Part shown: positions 48,138 to 60,200 of the stretch, piece by piece
How positions within the stretch are numbered: the first letter of the stretch is position 1
Layout: each line of letters opens with the position of its first letter
NCBI GenBank assembly: GCA_021018815.1
Contig: JAITYX010000004.1
Span: 5,769,501 to 5,833,500 of the forward strand
DNA from: Talinum fruticosum
Lineage: Eukaryota > Streptophyta > Magnoliopsida > Caryophyllales > Talinaceae
Length of the DNA stretch: 64,000 nt
Direction: 5' to 3'
The notes under the pieces: generated by a model
What the model saw: only the letters and a program-made list of their open reading frames with translations
What the model was told of the DNA's origin: nothing
Database searches by the model: none
Program-made: the position numbers and the translations under genes

Positions 48138-49200
48138 AAACATATTATTGAAAGACCCATATAGCTATAGCTTGCTATACATTATGCAATACTCGGAATA
48201 ATTATCTCATGCAAAACAAAAGAATCAAATATCGAATATCGAATATTGAATTATTCTTATCCTCACTCTAATAGTACTAAAAGAAAGGAAAACAAATACT
48301 ATTAGATGAGATTTATTGTCTTAATCATAAGTCATTTTGAAATAATATTTTTACCTTTTTAAAAAAAAAATAATAGATTAATCGAATATCAAAACTATAT
48401 ACTTAAACAAATAACTCGAGCACATTCATTTATCAATATAGAACTCTTATTCATGTTACAAGCAACCCATCTTTAATCGTAGTGTATTTCAATGGCTATT
48501 AAACTCTAGTTGCCTTTGATCATTTTAAGGCAAATGTTGATTAATACCAAGTCGATAAAAAATGAATATTTTCTTATAAAATGCAGACAATTGTTAAATT
48601 TAAACAAAGTAATTTTTTTGACGTATTGTTTATTTCTTATATAAACTAATATTCTATATAATTAAGACCCACGAAATTTGACCAATAATTCTTAGAAGAA
48701 ATTCTTGTTCTTGTACTTTTTATCGTTTGTGCAATGTATAATAAAATTTCCACCATAAAACAACTCCCCCCCAAAAAAAAATATAAACCAATAAACGAAT
48801 GAATTGAAAAAAGCCCGACAAAAATTTTCCGTAAAGAACAAAAAGCATGCTGTTTGAGCACACCATCATAAATAGAAGCGGTCAATCTCTAGATCGGAAA
48901 CTGCCCGCTCAGACCAAAACCCCATCGCCACCGCCGGCGGAACCCCTCCTCTCTCTCTATCTCTCTCTCTCCACCGTCGCCACTGCTCGTCGGTCCTAGC
49001 CACCGTCGACGGAGCCGTCACATACAGCTGCGGCGACCAAATCCTCATTTCTCGACATTGCTTTCGGAATTCGATTCATCTGACCGATTTCTCAATCCAC
49101 CTCAACTTTCTTCGATACGCTAGGGTTTCTTTGCACGTTTCGTAGCTGTAAAAACTCATCGGAATTTCCACCGCCGTAACCACCTCGCTTTTGGTGGTGG
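47545..49200. other. AT-rich intergenic region before ARPC2A
   Basis: The lectin 3'UTR, an (AT)n run and then the ARPC2A promoter and CT-rich leader (about 48940-48975). No gene is supported. The leader region has the motif GCTAGGGTTT (near 49121), a telo-box-like element common in plant housekeeping promoters. Confidence 0.5.
48078..48134. repeat. (AT)n microsatellite
   Basis: About 28 AT units. Confidence 0.95.
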
Positions 49201-49213
49201 TTTTCGTAATCAA

Positions 49214-52200
49214 ATGATACTTTTGCAGTCTCAGTCCAAGTATCTTCTCCAAGTTCTTACGAATCGTCTTCAAAAGTAAGTTCTGGCAATTTCATTCATT
49301 TTTCTATTCGCAAATCATTATCCATTTCCTTCCGTATTTATTCATCACATTCGTTGTGAATTCATTCCACAGCTTCAGTTTTTCATTGTGAAATCAATCT
49401 ATGAGTTTTTGATTATTGAAATTTGAGTCTTGAATGAGGCTTCCTCTGCCCTTACTGAATTTATTATGGATTACATGCATAATTTTTCAGATGAAACCCT
49501 GTCTATTATTGGGGGATTAAATGTTTGTATTCGTGGAATTTTCAGATGAAGCACATGTTCTTCAATGATTATATTAAGTTTCCATGTTTTTTGAGAGGCT
49601 TTTGGAACTCAACTTATTGAGATTGTCAGGGTGTATGAATTGATCTTTATGGCACCGAATAGTTGCATTACTCTTAGCATTTTATATAAGTGGCTTCCGG
49701 ATATTTCTTTTTTGGTGTTTTGTAGCCTTGATAAGGGAGTTGAGCTGGATTGCCAGTGGATTGAGTTCGATGACGTGAAATTCAATGTCCAGGTAATGTC
49801 TTTGTCCCCATGTAAGTATTTTTTTTTTCTGAAAATGTTAGAAAATAAAATCGTGATGAATAAGTCTTTTGGTATTTGTTACTGTGGATACTCCCGGTTA
49901 ATGACTGACAGGACTCAGGGAAGTTTGTGTGTTGTGCTAATTGAGGCTGCTTATTTGGGTTGCCATGTTTTGCAGGTTTCCGTGAAGAACCCACATATAC
50001 TGCTGCTGTCAGTATCGTTACCGACACCACCTCCTGAAGCAATGTTTGTTGGTGGGCTTCCTTTTGGGGCCATTGAAGCTATAAAAGCCGCATATGGAAC
50101 AATTGTGCAAATTCTTGATCCTCCAAAAGATAGTTATAACCTCACATTGAAGCTGAACTTCAACAAGCTCCCTCCGAATGAAGGTGTGATGAGTTTTCCT
50201 TTCTATAATCACCATGATGTTGTTGTAAATAACCAAGGCATATGATTTCAAATTTGTGGCTATTTCAATATCTTTTACATCCCTGCCCCCACCCAAAAAA
50301 CGAAGAAAAAAATCATATGAATCATGAAAAATGAATTAGGATTTTGTCATCCTGCCCCTATTGGGGTATATTTGTACCCCTACTTCTGAGTTGGAAATTT
50401 TCCCCTCAAGGGGGTTGGGGTTTTTGTGCTTACTTATCTAATGGGAGAGATATATGTGTCTAGTACACTGTACACTATCATTTTTTAGTTTTGATCCCAA
50501 ATTTCATAAATATTAGTTAGTCAATGACAAATTTTGGTGGCTTCGTGAAACTTTGTTTATCTTCTGTCTTTATTGATCTGTTGATGCTATTATTCTTGCT
50601 GGCACATTGTTGACCATTTTATGGTTATCATTCACAGATACTAAACAGGCCTTTTTGGTGAAGATTGCATCTGTGAGAGAGGTGGTGCTTGGTGCACCTT
50701 TGAGAATTATTCTAAAACATCTTGCTTCGAGGTCTGTTGCTCCTGACATGGATCGATTAGTTGCCCTAGTGCATCGTCCAAATGAATCGTTTTTCTTATT
50801 CCCCAGGTTTGAGCTCCCAGTCCTTTTACAGAAGTTTGAAACTTTGTTTTGGCCTTGTGCTTGTGATGTTCGGGATGGAATTGAACCAAACAGGTTTTTG
50901 AGGGGTCAAGGGCTTATGACTAACTCAGTGCCAAACTTGATAAATTCTGTGCAGAAAGGCTCGAGTTTGCTCTCGAACTGGCTCTTATAGACACTGTAAC
51001 TGTGTACTGGAAATTTATTTAATGTTGATCTAGGTATTGTGTAATTCCTGATTAAAATACCAGATTTGGATGCATAAATTTTGAAATTAAGATAAAACAA
51101 AATCATTGTTATGACAAAGAGATAAAGTAGCAAAATTTAGAAAATGTAGATAACATGAATAAGTTTGGTTATTGCTCAAGTTTGGCTGAGGCATGGCAAG
51201 CTGAAGGGTCAGTTGAGCCAAGCCTACCGATTTTTGGACTTGGCTTGACTTATTTTTGCCTTTGCTTTTAAGTAAAATTAATTTTACTTCTCTATTCGGC
51301 TAGCTAGCGAAAAACTCTCAAATTATTTAAGAATTAAAATATTTGTGATTAGCTATTTTCCAAGTACTAGATTTCCTGGATTTAGCCAAGTTGAATTTAT
51401 GTACAGATTTTCACATTACATACTTTGTGGATGTGACTTAATTGAGAGGTTTTGTTGTGGCAGCCAGATAAGGTGACAGTAATATATCCTATGAGATTCA
51501 AGGACTCCACAGATACAGTTCTTGCGACCTCTTTTCTGCAGGTATAGTTTATATGCTTTTTGTCTGAAGAAATGCTTGTGGTTGATGTCATTAGAATTTC
51601 GTATGCAGGCATCTGGTTTAGTTATGTTGTCATTTGCTATGAGTATTGGCTATCTATGCCTTTGCTCTTTTTCCCGCTTGCTTCAATCCTTACATTTTTT
51701 GAGGGCTTCTTCACCTTGTCTTTCTTAAAGGAATTTTTGGAAGCAAGACGTAGTGCTGCTCTGAGTAATGCTCCTCTTTGTCAATGGTCTCCTTCACCAC
51801 CTCAAGAATTACAGGAACTCCCGGAAGAAGCATTATCAGCAAATGCAGGCTTTGTCTCCTTTGGTGATGTTCAGTCACTGCATAAATATTTTCTCCACCT
51901 TTTGTGGTGATATTGAATTATATTCCTTCTGTTGTTCCCTTACCTGAAAGCATTTTCTTCTTATGTTCAGTCATCTACCCTCGCCATGTTGACGGCAAGA
52001 AACTAGACAGAACAGTTTCGAATTTGTCAACGTTTCATGCATACGTTAACTACCATGTGAAGGTGATATTTCATCGAGTCCATCACTATTCACTTATAAA
52101 TTACTCGATACTTGCTTTATGCTGTCATGTACTTTGTTTTATGGTGATGGTTTTCACATGGAAGATATATGAGGTTTTAATTTTCTGATCATGAATCATG

Positions 52201-55200
52201 TTATTCTAGCTTTAAAACTTAGGGTTATTTCCTGAAAAACCACTGAAGCTTAAGGTAGGTTATGATAAACCGCCTTCTATTTTGCTAACATCACACCTAC
52301 GACACCCAATTGTCAATGTTGGCCCTGTTTGTATTTTCGTCAATAAGATGATCATCTTCCATGTTCTATTGCAGAATTTGTCTGCCATTTGTTTGTTAAT
52401 ATTGGAGCTCTTGATTGAGAAATATCTTTCCAAACCCAAACAATAGTCCCACCTATGCAGGCTGGGGTGTTTTTTTTGTTGACTTGGGGTGGGGATTTCA
52501 TGCATTGCATCCTTACACCATAATTATAAAGTCATTGGTACATGTTAAAAGCCTTTGGTTGCCCCGTTCTGCGCCAAAGATGATAAAATAGGGAATTCAG
52601 TAAGGCATTTTTCTATAATCTACTATCGTTGAAGCTGAAAGTTGCTCCTGTGACGTAAGGGACTCAGCTCTCTGAAAAGTGGACAAATTGAGAAATACTA
52701 TTCTTTGCCCAAACGTAGTAGATATATGTCAATTTGAGGGTGACCAATAAATGACACACTTACAAATTATTCTGCTGACATCAGATTGTGAGATATGATC
52801 AGTTACTTGCATGCACGTTATTAAGTGCAATCGTTCATGTTCAAGCATCTGTAACCCACCTTAGATATTATTTTTTTTGTGGATTGATAGATAAAGAAAA
52901 TTTCTTGAAGTTTTTGTCTGTAAGTTTGCTCGTCTTGGAAGTCGTCTTCTTCTCTTGTTTGATGAATGAGCAAGGAATATGCTTCTTTTAGCTAGAAATT
53001 TGCATTAAGATTACTTGGCATGTGTCTTACCTGAATTTGGTTATATCTATATATTTTTCCAGTGCTCAGAAGGGTTCATGCACACTCGAATGAGACGCCG
53101 GGTAGAATCTTTGATTGAGGTATCCTTCTGCTCACTTTGGACATTTGTTCTTCATTAGACTGTGTGATAATGTGTTCTGTTGACTGCAAATTTTATATTT
53201 AGTGGTCTGACATGTGATCCCAAACCTGAAAAGACGTTGTATCATTGATGGCTCTGATGTTGGTGGTCCCTCAGATTGCTTACAGCTATTGCTGATAATT
53301 GTCTAGATAGTTTTGAGGGTTTAATAGTTGATCCCAAAGACATCTTCTAGATAAAGGTTATGTCCATTGTATTTCAGGGTCCAAAAAGCTTGTATAATTC
53401 AGATGGCGACCATGATGAATAGTCCAAGACTATGTGGACCCGAACAATTATGATTCTGTAGTTTCGGAGGTTTAGGATGATATCTGGAAAGTTATCATGT
53501 GATGATTTTGTGGTGATGATGGGCCACCAACATGTTCTGACATATGTGAAGATCTTTTCATTTTCTGCCATGCGGTCATTAGATGGTTGCCAAATTTGGT
53601 GCATCTTTGCCTCAAATTACAACCCAAAATAGTGTACCCAATGAAGAATTTTGGGATCATTCTGAGATTGAAAATGGTGTCAATGTGTTTAAGAGGTATT
53701 TAGGATCATTTGGCACAATCCAAAATTTGAAGGTTATCCTTTCTGCCAAGACGGTACTTAGAAATCATTCAGGTGGTGATCATAAGGTATAGCCTTCTAT
53801 ATGGTTGAGAGTTTCCCTTGGAGTTTTGGGTTGTAGAGGTCTGGTGCCTGTAGACCATAAAATGGATGCTATTTATCATATCAGGGATTTTGTGATTATA
53901 AATGAAATATATCAAATCATATGGGTGTGATGAGCCCTACAAAAATGTTGTGAAACTTGGACAATTTTGAGATCATAGTGATTTGGGAAACCTGAGGTCC
54001 AAAATTTTTTGTCCCAACTTTTTGGAATGAGCTGAAACTACTACTATAGATGGTGGCAATAGGATTTTGGCATTTCAATGAATAATGATGCCTTATGAAC
54101 TGTCATATAATTTTAGACCAGAATGGTCTATGTCCCTGGGACCCAACAAATTATGCCTATTATCTGCATATTCGCATGGTCGAGGATGATTTTCGAAAAG
54201 ATTATGTGATGATTGGGGGTTATGAATGCTTATTTTTTGCTCAGGGATATGTTAAGAACAGTTGGGATAGTTTTGAGGTATAAAGGTTGTGGGCCCTTGG
54301 GATCCAGATAAAAAGGCTACTATCCGCACAATTGAGATTTTGTATTGTGCATGAAAAATGCTGTCAGAGATTGGCCGTGGAAGTATGATGGCTTCCTAGA
54401 ATGTTTAAGGTATATTAGGTGCATTCCAGATAGTTTTGAGGTTATTGTGATCTGGGGCCTCTGAGACCTGCCAAAATGAGGGTTCCAAATGTTTTAGGAA
54501 ATTAGTTGAATACTTGTCAAGCGGTCAGTTTGGGTTCATAATGGGGCCCTGCAGTTGTGAGAGTATATTCGGAACATCTCAAATAGTTTTTAGGATTCAC
54601 GGGACTCGTCCTTGGCGTATGTCCAGTTGGATGAACATTTGGTTGCAAACTGCATTTCCCGTTAAATATGATCACTGCAGTTTGATTTTCAAAAGTTCTA
54701 TTGAAATTTATCAGCATGAGGAATATGCTCTGTTAGAGCCTGGTCATCTGGGTGAAGCTGTGGATTCTTGTAAGGGCTGGGTGACATAGAGGTAGGGCTA
54801 TGGCCCCACTAGCTTGTCATCTCTATCTGCCAATGGGGTCAGATCCCACGAGGAAAGGGAGATAAAAAGCATATCTAGGCCAAGGCCTAGGGACTGACCT
54901 AGGTCTACAATCCCTTCTTACAACTTGCTGGTAGTGGGCACCCTAGTGATGAGGGTGGAGTAACTTAACTAAGTTGGTTCGGTTGAGTGCTAGCGTGAGA
55001 AATGACTCTATGGAAATATCGAACTATTCTTTTAGGAGAAGAGTTCTTCATAATAAATGTTAAATTGATAGATTTCTTCGTGGTTGCTCTAAAATTGATT
55101 TGCATCTTAGAGTGAAGACCAAAGGAAATCATCATTTACTTAAAGCTACATGCCTCAGTAGGCATGTTTTTTATCGTTTGGATAATGTTTTATTCATCCT

Positions 55201-55785
55201 GTTCCCCAGGCATTGGATCATGCAAAATCAGATGGTGAACAAGCAAGGAAAGTGGAGACAAAGACATCCTTTAAGCGACTGGTTAGCTTGCAGTGCTTCT
55301 TTCCATCTGTGTGCTCTGATAATATGAGCTTTGTGTCCATCTCACCATTTGTGTTTTCTGTTGATTAGAGCCTCAAGGATTCTCGGGCAATTCGAATTCA
55401 AGGGGACCTATCAGTTGGAGATGATAAAAACGATTCCTTTTCGAAATATATAGAGGTAATATAATGACCTTTGATCCTTGAGTTTATATTCCTCTTTCAT
55501 TCGTTTTATGGGGTAAAAAATAGTGGGATGTTAAACTACTCCAATCCAACTGTAAATGATAAATTTGCAACTACCTTTGATGTTAATTTTTTATGACCTC
55601 TGGAAATTTATTTATTTTTTGATGTGTAGTTCATTTTCAAAGGGGTTGCAGTTCTTCCCTATCAACAGCACAAGGCAGTAGAGCCAGGCCGGTCTCTTTT
55701 GAGTTCTTCCGAGGCCACGGAGATGGGAGCTAATCAAGTTCATGTTATCCGACCCAAATGTGGCGGACCTAGTTGTTTGCCTTAG
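49214..55785 (+). CDS. ARPC2A: ARP2/3 complex subunit 2A (ARPC2A)
   Basis: ARPC2 is the p34 core subunit of the ARP2/3 actin-nucleating complex; loss in Arabidopsis gives distorted trichomes. Eleven exons fit: 49214-49275, 49726-49792, 49976-50183, 50638-50806, 51464-51541, 51731-51863, 51971-52062, 53063-53119, 55210-55281, 55369-55455 and 55630-55785, about 393 residues. Landmarks are MILLQSQSKYLLQVL, ELDCQWIEFDDVKFNVQ, SVSLPTPPPEAMFVGGLP, GAPLRIILKHLASRSVAPD, YPMRFKDSTDTVLATSF, CQWSPSPPQEL, VIYPRHVDGKKLDRTVSNLS and GFMHTRMRRRVESLIE. The frame breaks at the end of exon 4: the C run 50801-50804 needs one more C to give FPQ then PDKVTV in exon 5. The last two exons add a C-terminal tail beyond the usual ~320-residue length; its exact end is less certain. 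Intron 8 (2.1 kb) carries a tandem repeat array. Confidence 0.92.
53290..54640. repeat. Degenerate ~155-bp tandem repeat array in ARPC2A intron 8
   Basis: The word GATAGTTTTGAGGT and variants recur at about 53305, 53460 (AGTTTCGGAGGT), 53958 (CAATTTTGAGAT), 54110 (ATAATTTTAGACC), 54267, 54428 and 54582 (AAATAGTTTTTAGGAT). Most neighbouring spacings are 150-165 bases. Each is followed by GTGATCTGGGGCCTCTGAG-like and then TTTTAGGAAATTAGTTGAA-like sequence, and preceded by GTATATTMGG-like sequence, so whole units align and not only the one word. Divergence is high, so the array is old. Units around 53600-53820 are the least clear. Confidence 0.7.
54780..54900. mobile_element. Possible SINE fragment in ARPC2A intron 8 (weak)
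   Basis: GGGGTCAGATCCCACGAGG (about 54835) resembles a Pol III box B with flanking sequence as seen in some plant SINEs. A convincing box A was not found, so this is tentative. Confidence 0.25.
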
Positions 55786-55789
55786 TAGA

Positions 55790-56780
55790 GAGTGGTGCCT
55801 GAATTTAGTCAACAGGAATTGAGGTTTATTATGCTCTTGAGCAGTTGGTGTTAGTGCCTAGTCGGATCACGAACCAATACGTTCATTTAACGTATCTGAT
55901 GACAATTGATGAAGTTGTGAAAATATGCAATTCCATTGAAATGCCAATTCTTTTTGTCCCGGGATTCCCTATTCTAATCTTACTCCATTCCTGATTCCCC
56001 CTCCCCCTCTCTCAAAAATTTTTAAAAAAAAAAATCTCAGAAGGCAGTGAACAATCACGAATATAGACGTAATGTGGAGTTCATGAATTGCGTGACTTTT
56101 TTTATCATTTGCGACAGTTTTTTCGTCGATATTTGCAGCATTCTTGTAGGATTAGTCACAGAATGATTTCTCAGAGTTTTAATTGGAGAATGGTTAATTT
56201 CAAGTCTCCATGGCCCTGTAAGTCGAAGGACACCATCCTCGAGTTTGAGGGTTTGGATTTCGAAATTACTGCCCTTTAACATGGTATTATAAGGTCATAT
56301 TTAGCTTAATGAGACGCTAAAGTATTGGATTATGGTCGCTGGCTTTCCAGTTTTAGGTTTATCATAATGGTTGTTGGCTTTCCGATCCAAAAGTGATCAT
56401 GTCCAAAAAGACTGCTTGGCAACAATAAAATCCACATCCCAAAAGTCTCACCGCTAGCAAGGTTGTTGGGTACGGGTCTGAATTGTAAAATAAAGAGACA
56501 CGGGTTCTGTTATACTCTAAATTTGATCATTATTGACTCTCCAGTGCTCGGAATCAATATGGTGAATAATTTTGAGGTTCTCAACATGTCCAAAAAGGTT
56601 TCAGACCCTAAATAGGATCGGATTATGAAAATACAGTCATTATATCAATTACATTATATCTCGAAAACATAACAGCATATTATGAATGAAGAATTCTACC
56701 AATAATATGCTATTTTTCATATCCTCCTTAACATACAGATCATACAGAGACAAGAAAAGGCTTCAAGGCAGAAATAAGTT
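55790..56780. other. Intergenic region between ARPC2A and the PSY-like gene
   Basis: 3'UTRs of two converging genes. Open frames at 56055-56282 and 56088-56279 are a pair of antisense frames with no features. No gene is supported. Confidence 0.5.
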
Positions 56781-56785
56781 GGGCT

Positions 56786-57183
56786 TCAGAGGCTTCTACC
56801 ACCACCTCTTCCCCTCCTAGGATCATGCTTAGGGTTTGGTCCTGCATAATCATAGTCCAGTTCCACTGCCTCTACTTCTAGCAGTTTCCTTGATCTGGTT
56901 GCCATTGCATCCTACACAATGTAATGCCCGAAAAACCGAAACAAAAAGCAAAATTAATAGCTCAAGATTAGCATCCATGGTCATAACATATGAACAGAGT
57001 CATAATATGTGCAATTTGAGTGAACTTATCATGAAGGAAATGTACCATTTTGTCATGGGTGCCTTTTGCTGAAGTCTGAGAATGCAGTGGATTGGTGAAT
57101 GATTCATAGATCGGCTCGCCTGATGAGGATGAGATGAGTAGGAACAGGAGGAACAAGAGCAGGGTGAGCTTGGCATGAGCCAT
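56786..57183 (-). CDS. PSY-type tyrosine-sulfated peptide precursor
   Basis: A precursor of a small secreted peptide hormone of the PSY (plant peptide containing sulfated tyrosine) group. Two phase-0 exons fit: 57183-57046 and 56911-56786, 87 residues. MAHAKLTLLLFLLFLLISSS is a clear signal peptide. The C-terminal part has ATRSRKLLEVEAVELDYD followed by YAGPNPKHDP, then a basic Gly/Arg-rich tail RRGRGGGRSL. The 13-residue core beginning at DY matches the PSY core pattern DY-x5-N-P-K-H-D-P position by position. The Asp before Tyr and the acidic context (ELDY) are what tyrosylprotein sulfotransferase prefers. Known PSY peptides act through PSYR leucine-rich-repeat receptors to balance growth and stress responses. 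Unlike PSY1 the core is followed by a basic Gly-rich tail, which is presumably trimmed. A TATA box lies 72-79 bases upstream. The alternative, an RGF/GLV or CLEL peptide, is less likely because the His-Asn ending is absent. Confidence 0.8.
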
Positions 57184-57254
57184 ATGTGGTTGATGATAAG
57201 TTGTATGTTTGAAAGATAAGTTATGCTTGCTATGAGACCAAGAGGGAAGGTCCA

Positions 57255-57262
57255 TATTTATA
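57255..57262 (-). promoter_or_regulatory. TATA box of the PSY-like peptide gene
   Basis: TATAAATA on the minus strand, 72-79 bases before the start codon. Confidence 0.6.
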
Positions 57263-57269
57263 CTTGGTT

Positions 57270-60200
57270 GCAAGATGAATGTGAAATTTGACTAAAACGA
57301 AAAAGAAAAAGTCATGAATAAATAAAGATCTAACAAATGGGTCACTCTCGGCTGTGTTGATTTCAAACTAGTTAGAGTTGATTGATTGAATATTCAGTGT
57401 AACTTTGTTGTCGGGTTAGTCATACTTGTTGATTTTAGATTTGCGTGAAGTTTGATTTTAGTTAATTTGTTCAATACGCAGAATGGTCTTGCGGATTCTT
57501 TTTTCTTTTCTAATTTACGTCACGTGGATTTAGTTATGAGCTAAAATCATATCTCCTAATTTGAATAGAATTAGATAATTAAGGTATGCTCTTTTCGAAA
57601 TATCATGAATATTTATTAATATGTACAATCGATCGGTGTCAAATGAAGATTCAGATTAGACAAGACTATTTTTATGAATTAAATGACATTAAATGAAACT
57701 AACTAATAATAAACTAATAAAATTAAATGTTACAAATAAATATTTGTAATAAGTTGAAAAGGACGTAATTTTAGGTACGGATGAATTTTGATAAATGTAT
57801 ATAGGAGTAATGTTGTTGTCATTTCACACCCACCAAAGAAATAAAAAGCTTTGATAAAGGGGAGTGATGATGAAATGCATAACCCACTAAGCAAGCAACA
57901 AAAAAGATCCTGCAAGTCAACTGAGCACTTTGTATACCAACATGCTCAATTCTATGCATATGCCCAGAAGTTTCTTTGCTGCATGCCTCAAAATTTTGCT
58001 AATTTTAGATTTGACATGTGAATTTTCTCCATCTTTTTCATAAGTTACTCTGCTTTTCAACATAAAACAAGTGTGACGATTCTAAAAATACTTATTACGT
58101 TTCGTAACATCTTTTAATTTTTATTATATTGGTTGTACAAGTAGAAGCAACTTCTCAACTAACATAAACAATTATGTTTCATTTAGTTATAACTTACAAT
58201 TTTACGACTTCTTATAACTTTTTATAACTAACAATTATAAGCTGTCTTACACTTCTTTACGACTACTTACAGTAAAGTTTACAACCTTATAGCTAAATGA
58301 AACAGTCCCTACAGGGTTTTTATCTTTAGTGTCATATGACGTTTTATAAATCAATTGTTATCGTTCCTTTCACTTAGAGGTATAATATTGACTTTTTTAT
58401 TTAGAATGTTTAAAGACCTTGTAGCACTGTATTACGCCATTATAGTGAATCAAAGCAAAATATTTCAGTAGTAATTTAATTTTTTCGGCCATAAAACAGT
58501 AAGCAATCAAGTTTTAGTTTTAAGAAGAATCTCTTAAGGATGACCTATTTATAGTTTCATCAGTAAGATTTTTTACATCTAAGTGTTTCTTTCTTTACAA
58601 ACAACCTAAAGGATGTTTAGGACATTGATTTGATTTTGGTTCAGTTTTTATTAACCTTTTGTCCCACAAATGGCCTTTAGATTCTTGAAACCGTGTTTTT
58701 GTTCTTTAATATATGTTCTCTCAAGTCAAAAGGGCACAAACAAGGGGTGCAGCCAGCAGAAACCATAATCAGAAAAGTTATTCACAAATTCTGTGTGCCC
58801 CACATTCATCGATTTAATTAATAACCATCCTAAATATACTAACAAAATAGATTACGAACTTTTATACTAATATGATGAAACGTAATTAGATTGATAATAT
58901 CAGCATAAAACTACGGAATTTTAATTAAAAAATTATAATAAACCAATCACAATGTGTCGATATACTTCGTGTTAGTAAGAAAAGAGTTTTTGTTTGATCG
59001 ATCATGACTTAATTTATAACTTGGGATTTCTCAGTAGAGGACAGACAGGGCAGTGAATAACAAAAAGAAGATAGGCAGACAGATGAACATCTGTAAGACA
59101 ACCTATAATGCCTTTATTAAGACAGCAAGTTTATGGGTAATCATCCTTTGAAAAGACTGGATTTTCGATAATGATGGTGTTTAAAGGGCCCTAGCCCTGG
59201 TGGGATGAGTTAATTAACTGAATAATTGGTCTAATTTCATTGCATTATCAACCCAAAAATCTGATTTACTGTTGTCTGATAAAGAAGTGGAAGTGTATGC
59301 ATATTAATGAAAGGTTTCATGATCAACACATGGGATTAGAATAGTTGATTTTTGTTTAGTACCATTAGGAGGTCGCCTCTCGGCATGATTAGGGATCGTT
59401 GGTTCTTTTCGACAGGAAAAAACTTAACAAGAAAAAATGGAAGGAAGTAATAGAAGTGTAACTAAAGTTTATTTAGTTGAAACGGAAACAAATGAGACAA
59501 TAAACTCGAAAGAAAGTTAAATGATTGTTATAATCGTTGCTCAAACGGATACATAGAAATGTTGTTATAACACAAATTTTAACCTAATTTAGGCTTTGAA
59601 TTTGCTTGGAAACTATAATCATGACATAGACTATGTAGAATTAGTAGAAATAAAAAAGTTGGGGTTGGGGTTGGAGGGCACTATCTTCCTTGTTATGGTC
59701 ACTCTAGGTGTTCTACCCCTTCTACTTTTCTGATTATGATTTTATGCATTTTGCTCTCTACTCATCTCACTCACACACACACACACAATATTGCGTGGCT
59801 CATGGACAAACAAATCTCTTGTACTTGCCATTATTCATACCGCCAACATACAAGAGAGAACATTAATATAGTTATAAGGAGCTTATCAGGAGTTGATAAC
59901 TTTTACCAAAAAAATTATAACGAGCAGAATTCAAACTTGGTAAAGAGTATGAAACTCTACTCTTATTTCATCCCTATGTGAACTAAGATTCATTATTATC
60001 CTATTTCATATGCTATCAATCAGTCAATAAAGTACATCATAGCTCATAATGTCCTTATAAGTTATCCCCACATGGCTCTCCCTTTCATTTGAGGATTCTC
60101 CCTATGCTAAGAGACAAAGACCTAAAACACAATTCAAGGCCATTTATCTTGTGAAACCAACACATGCACATGAAGGGTCTATTGGGAGATTTTGTGGCCA

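Noticed and set aside
53374..54789. Small frames in ARPC2A intron 8
   Set aside because: They fall inside the degenerate tandem array and differ in frame from unit to unit, so they are not conserved as proteins.
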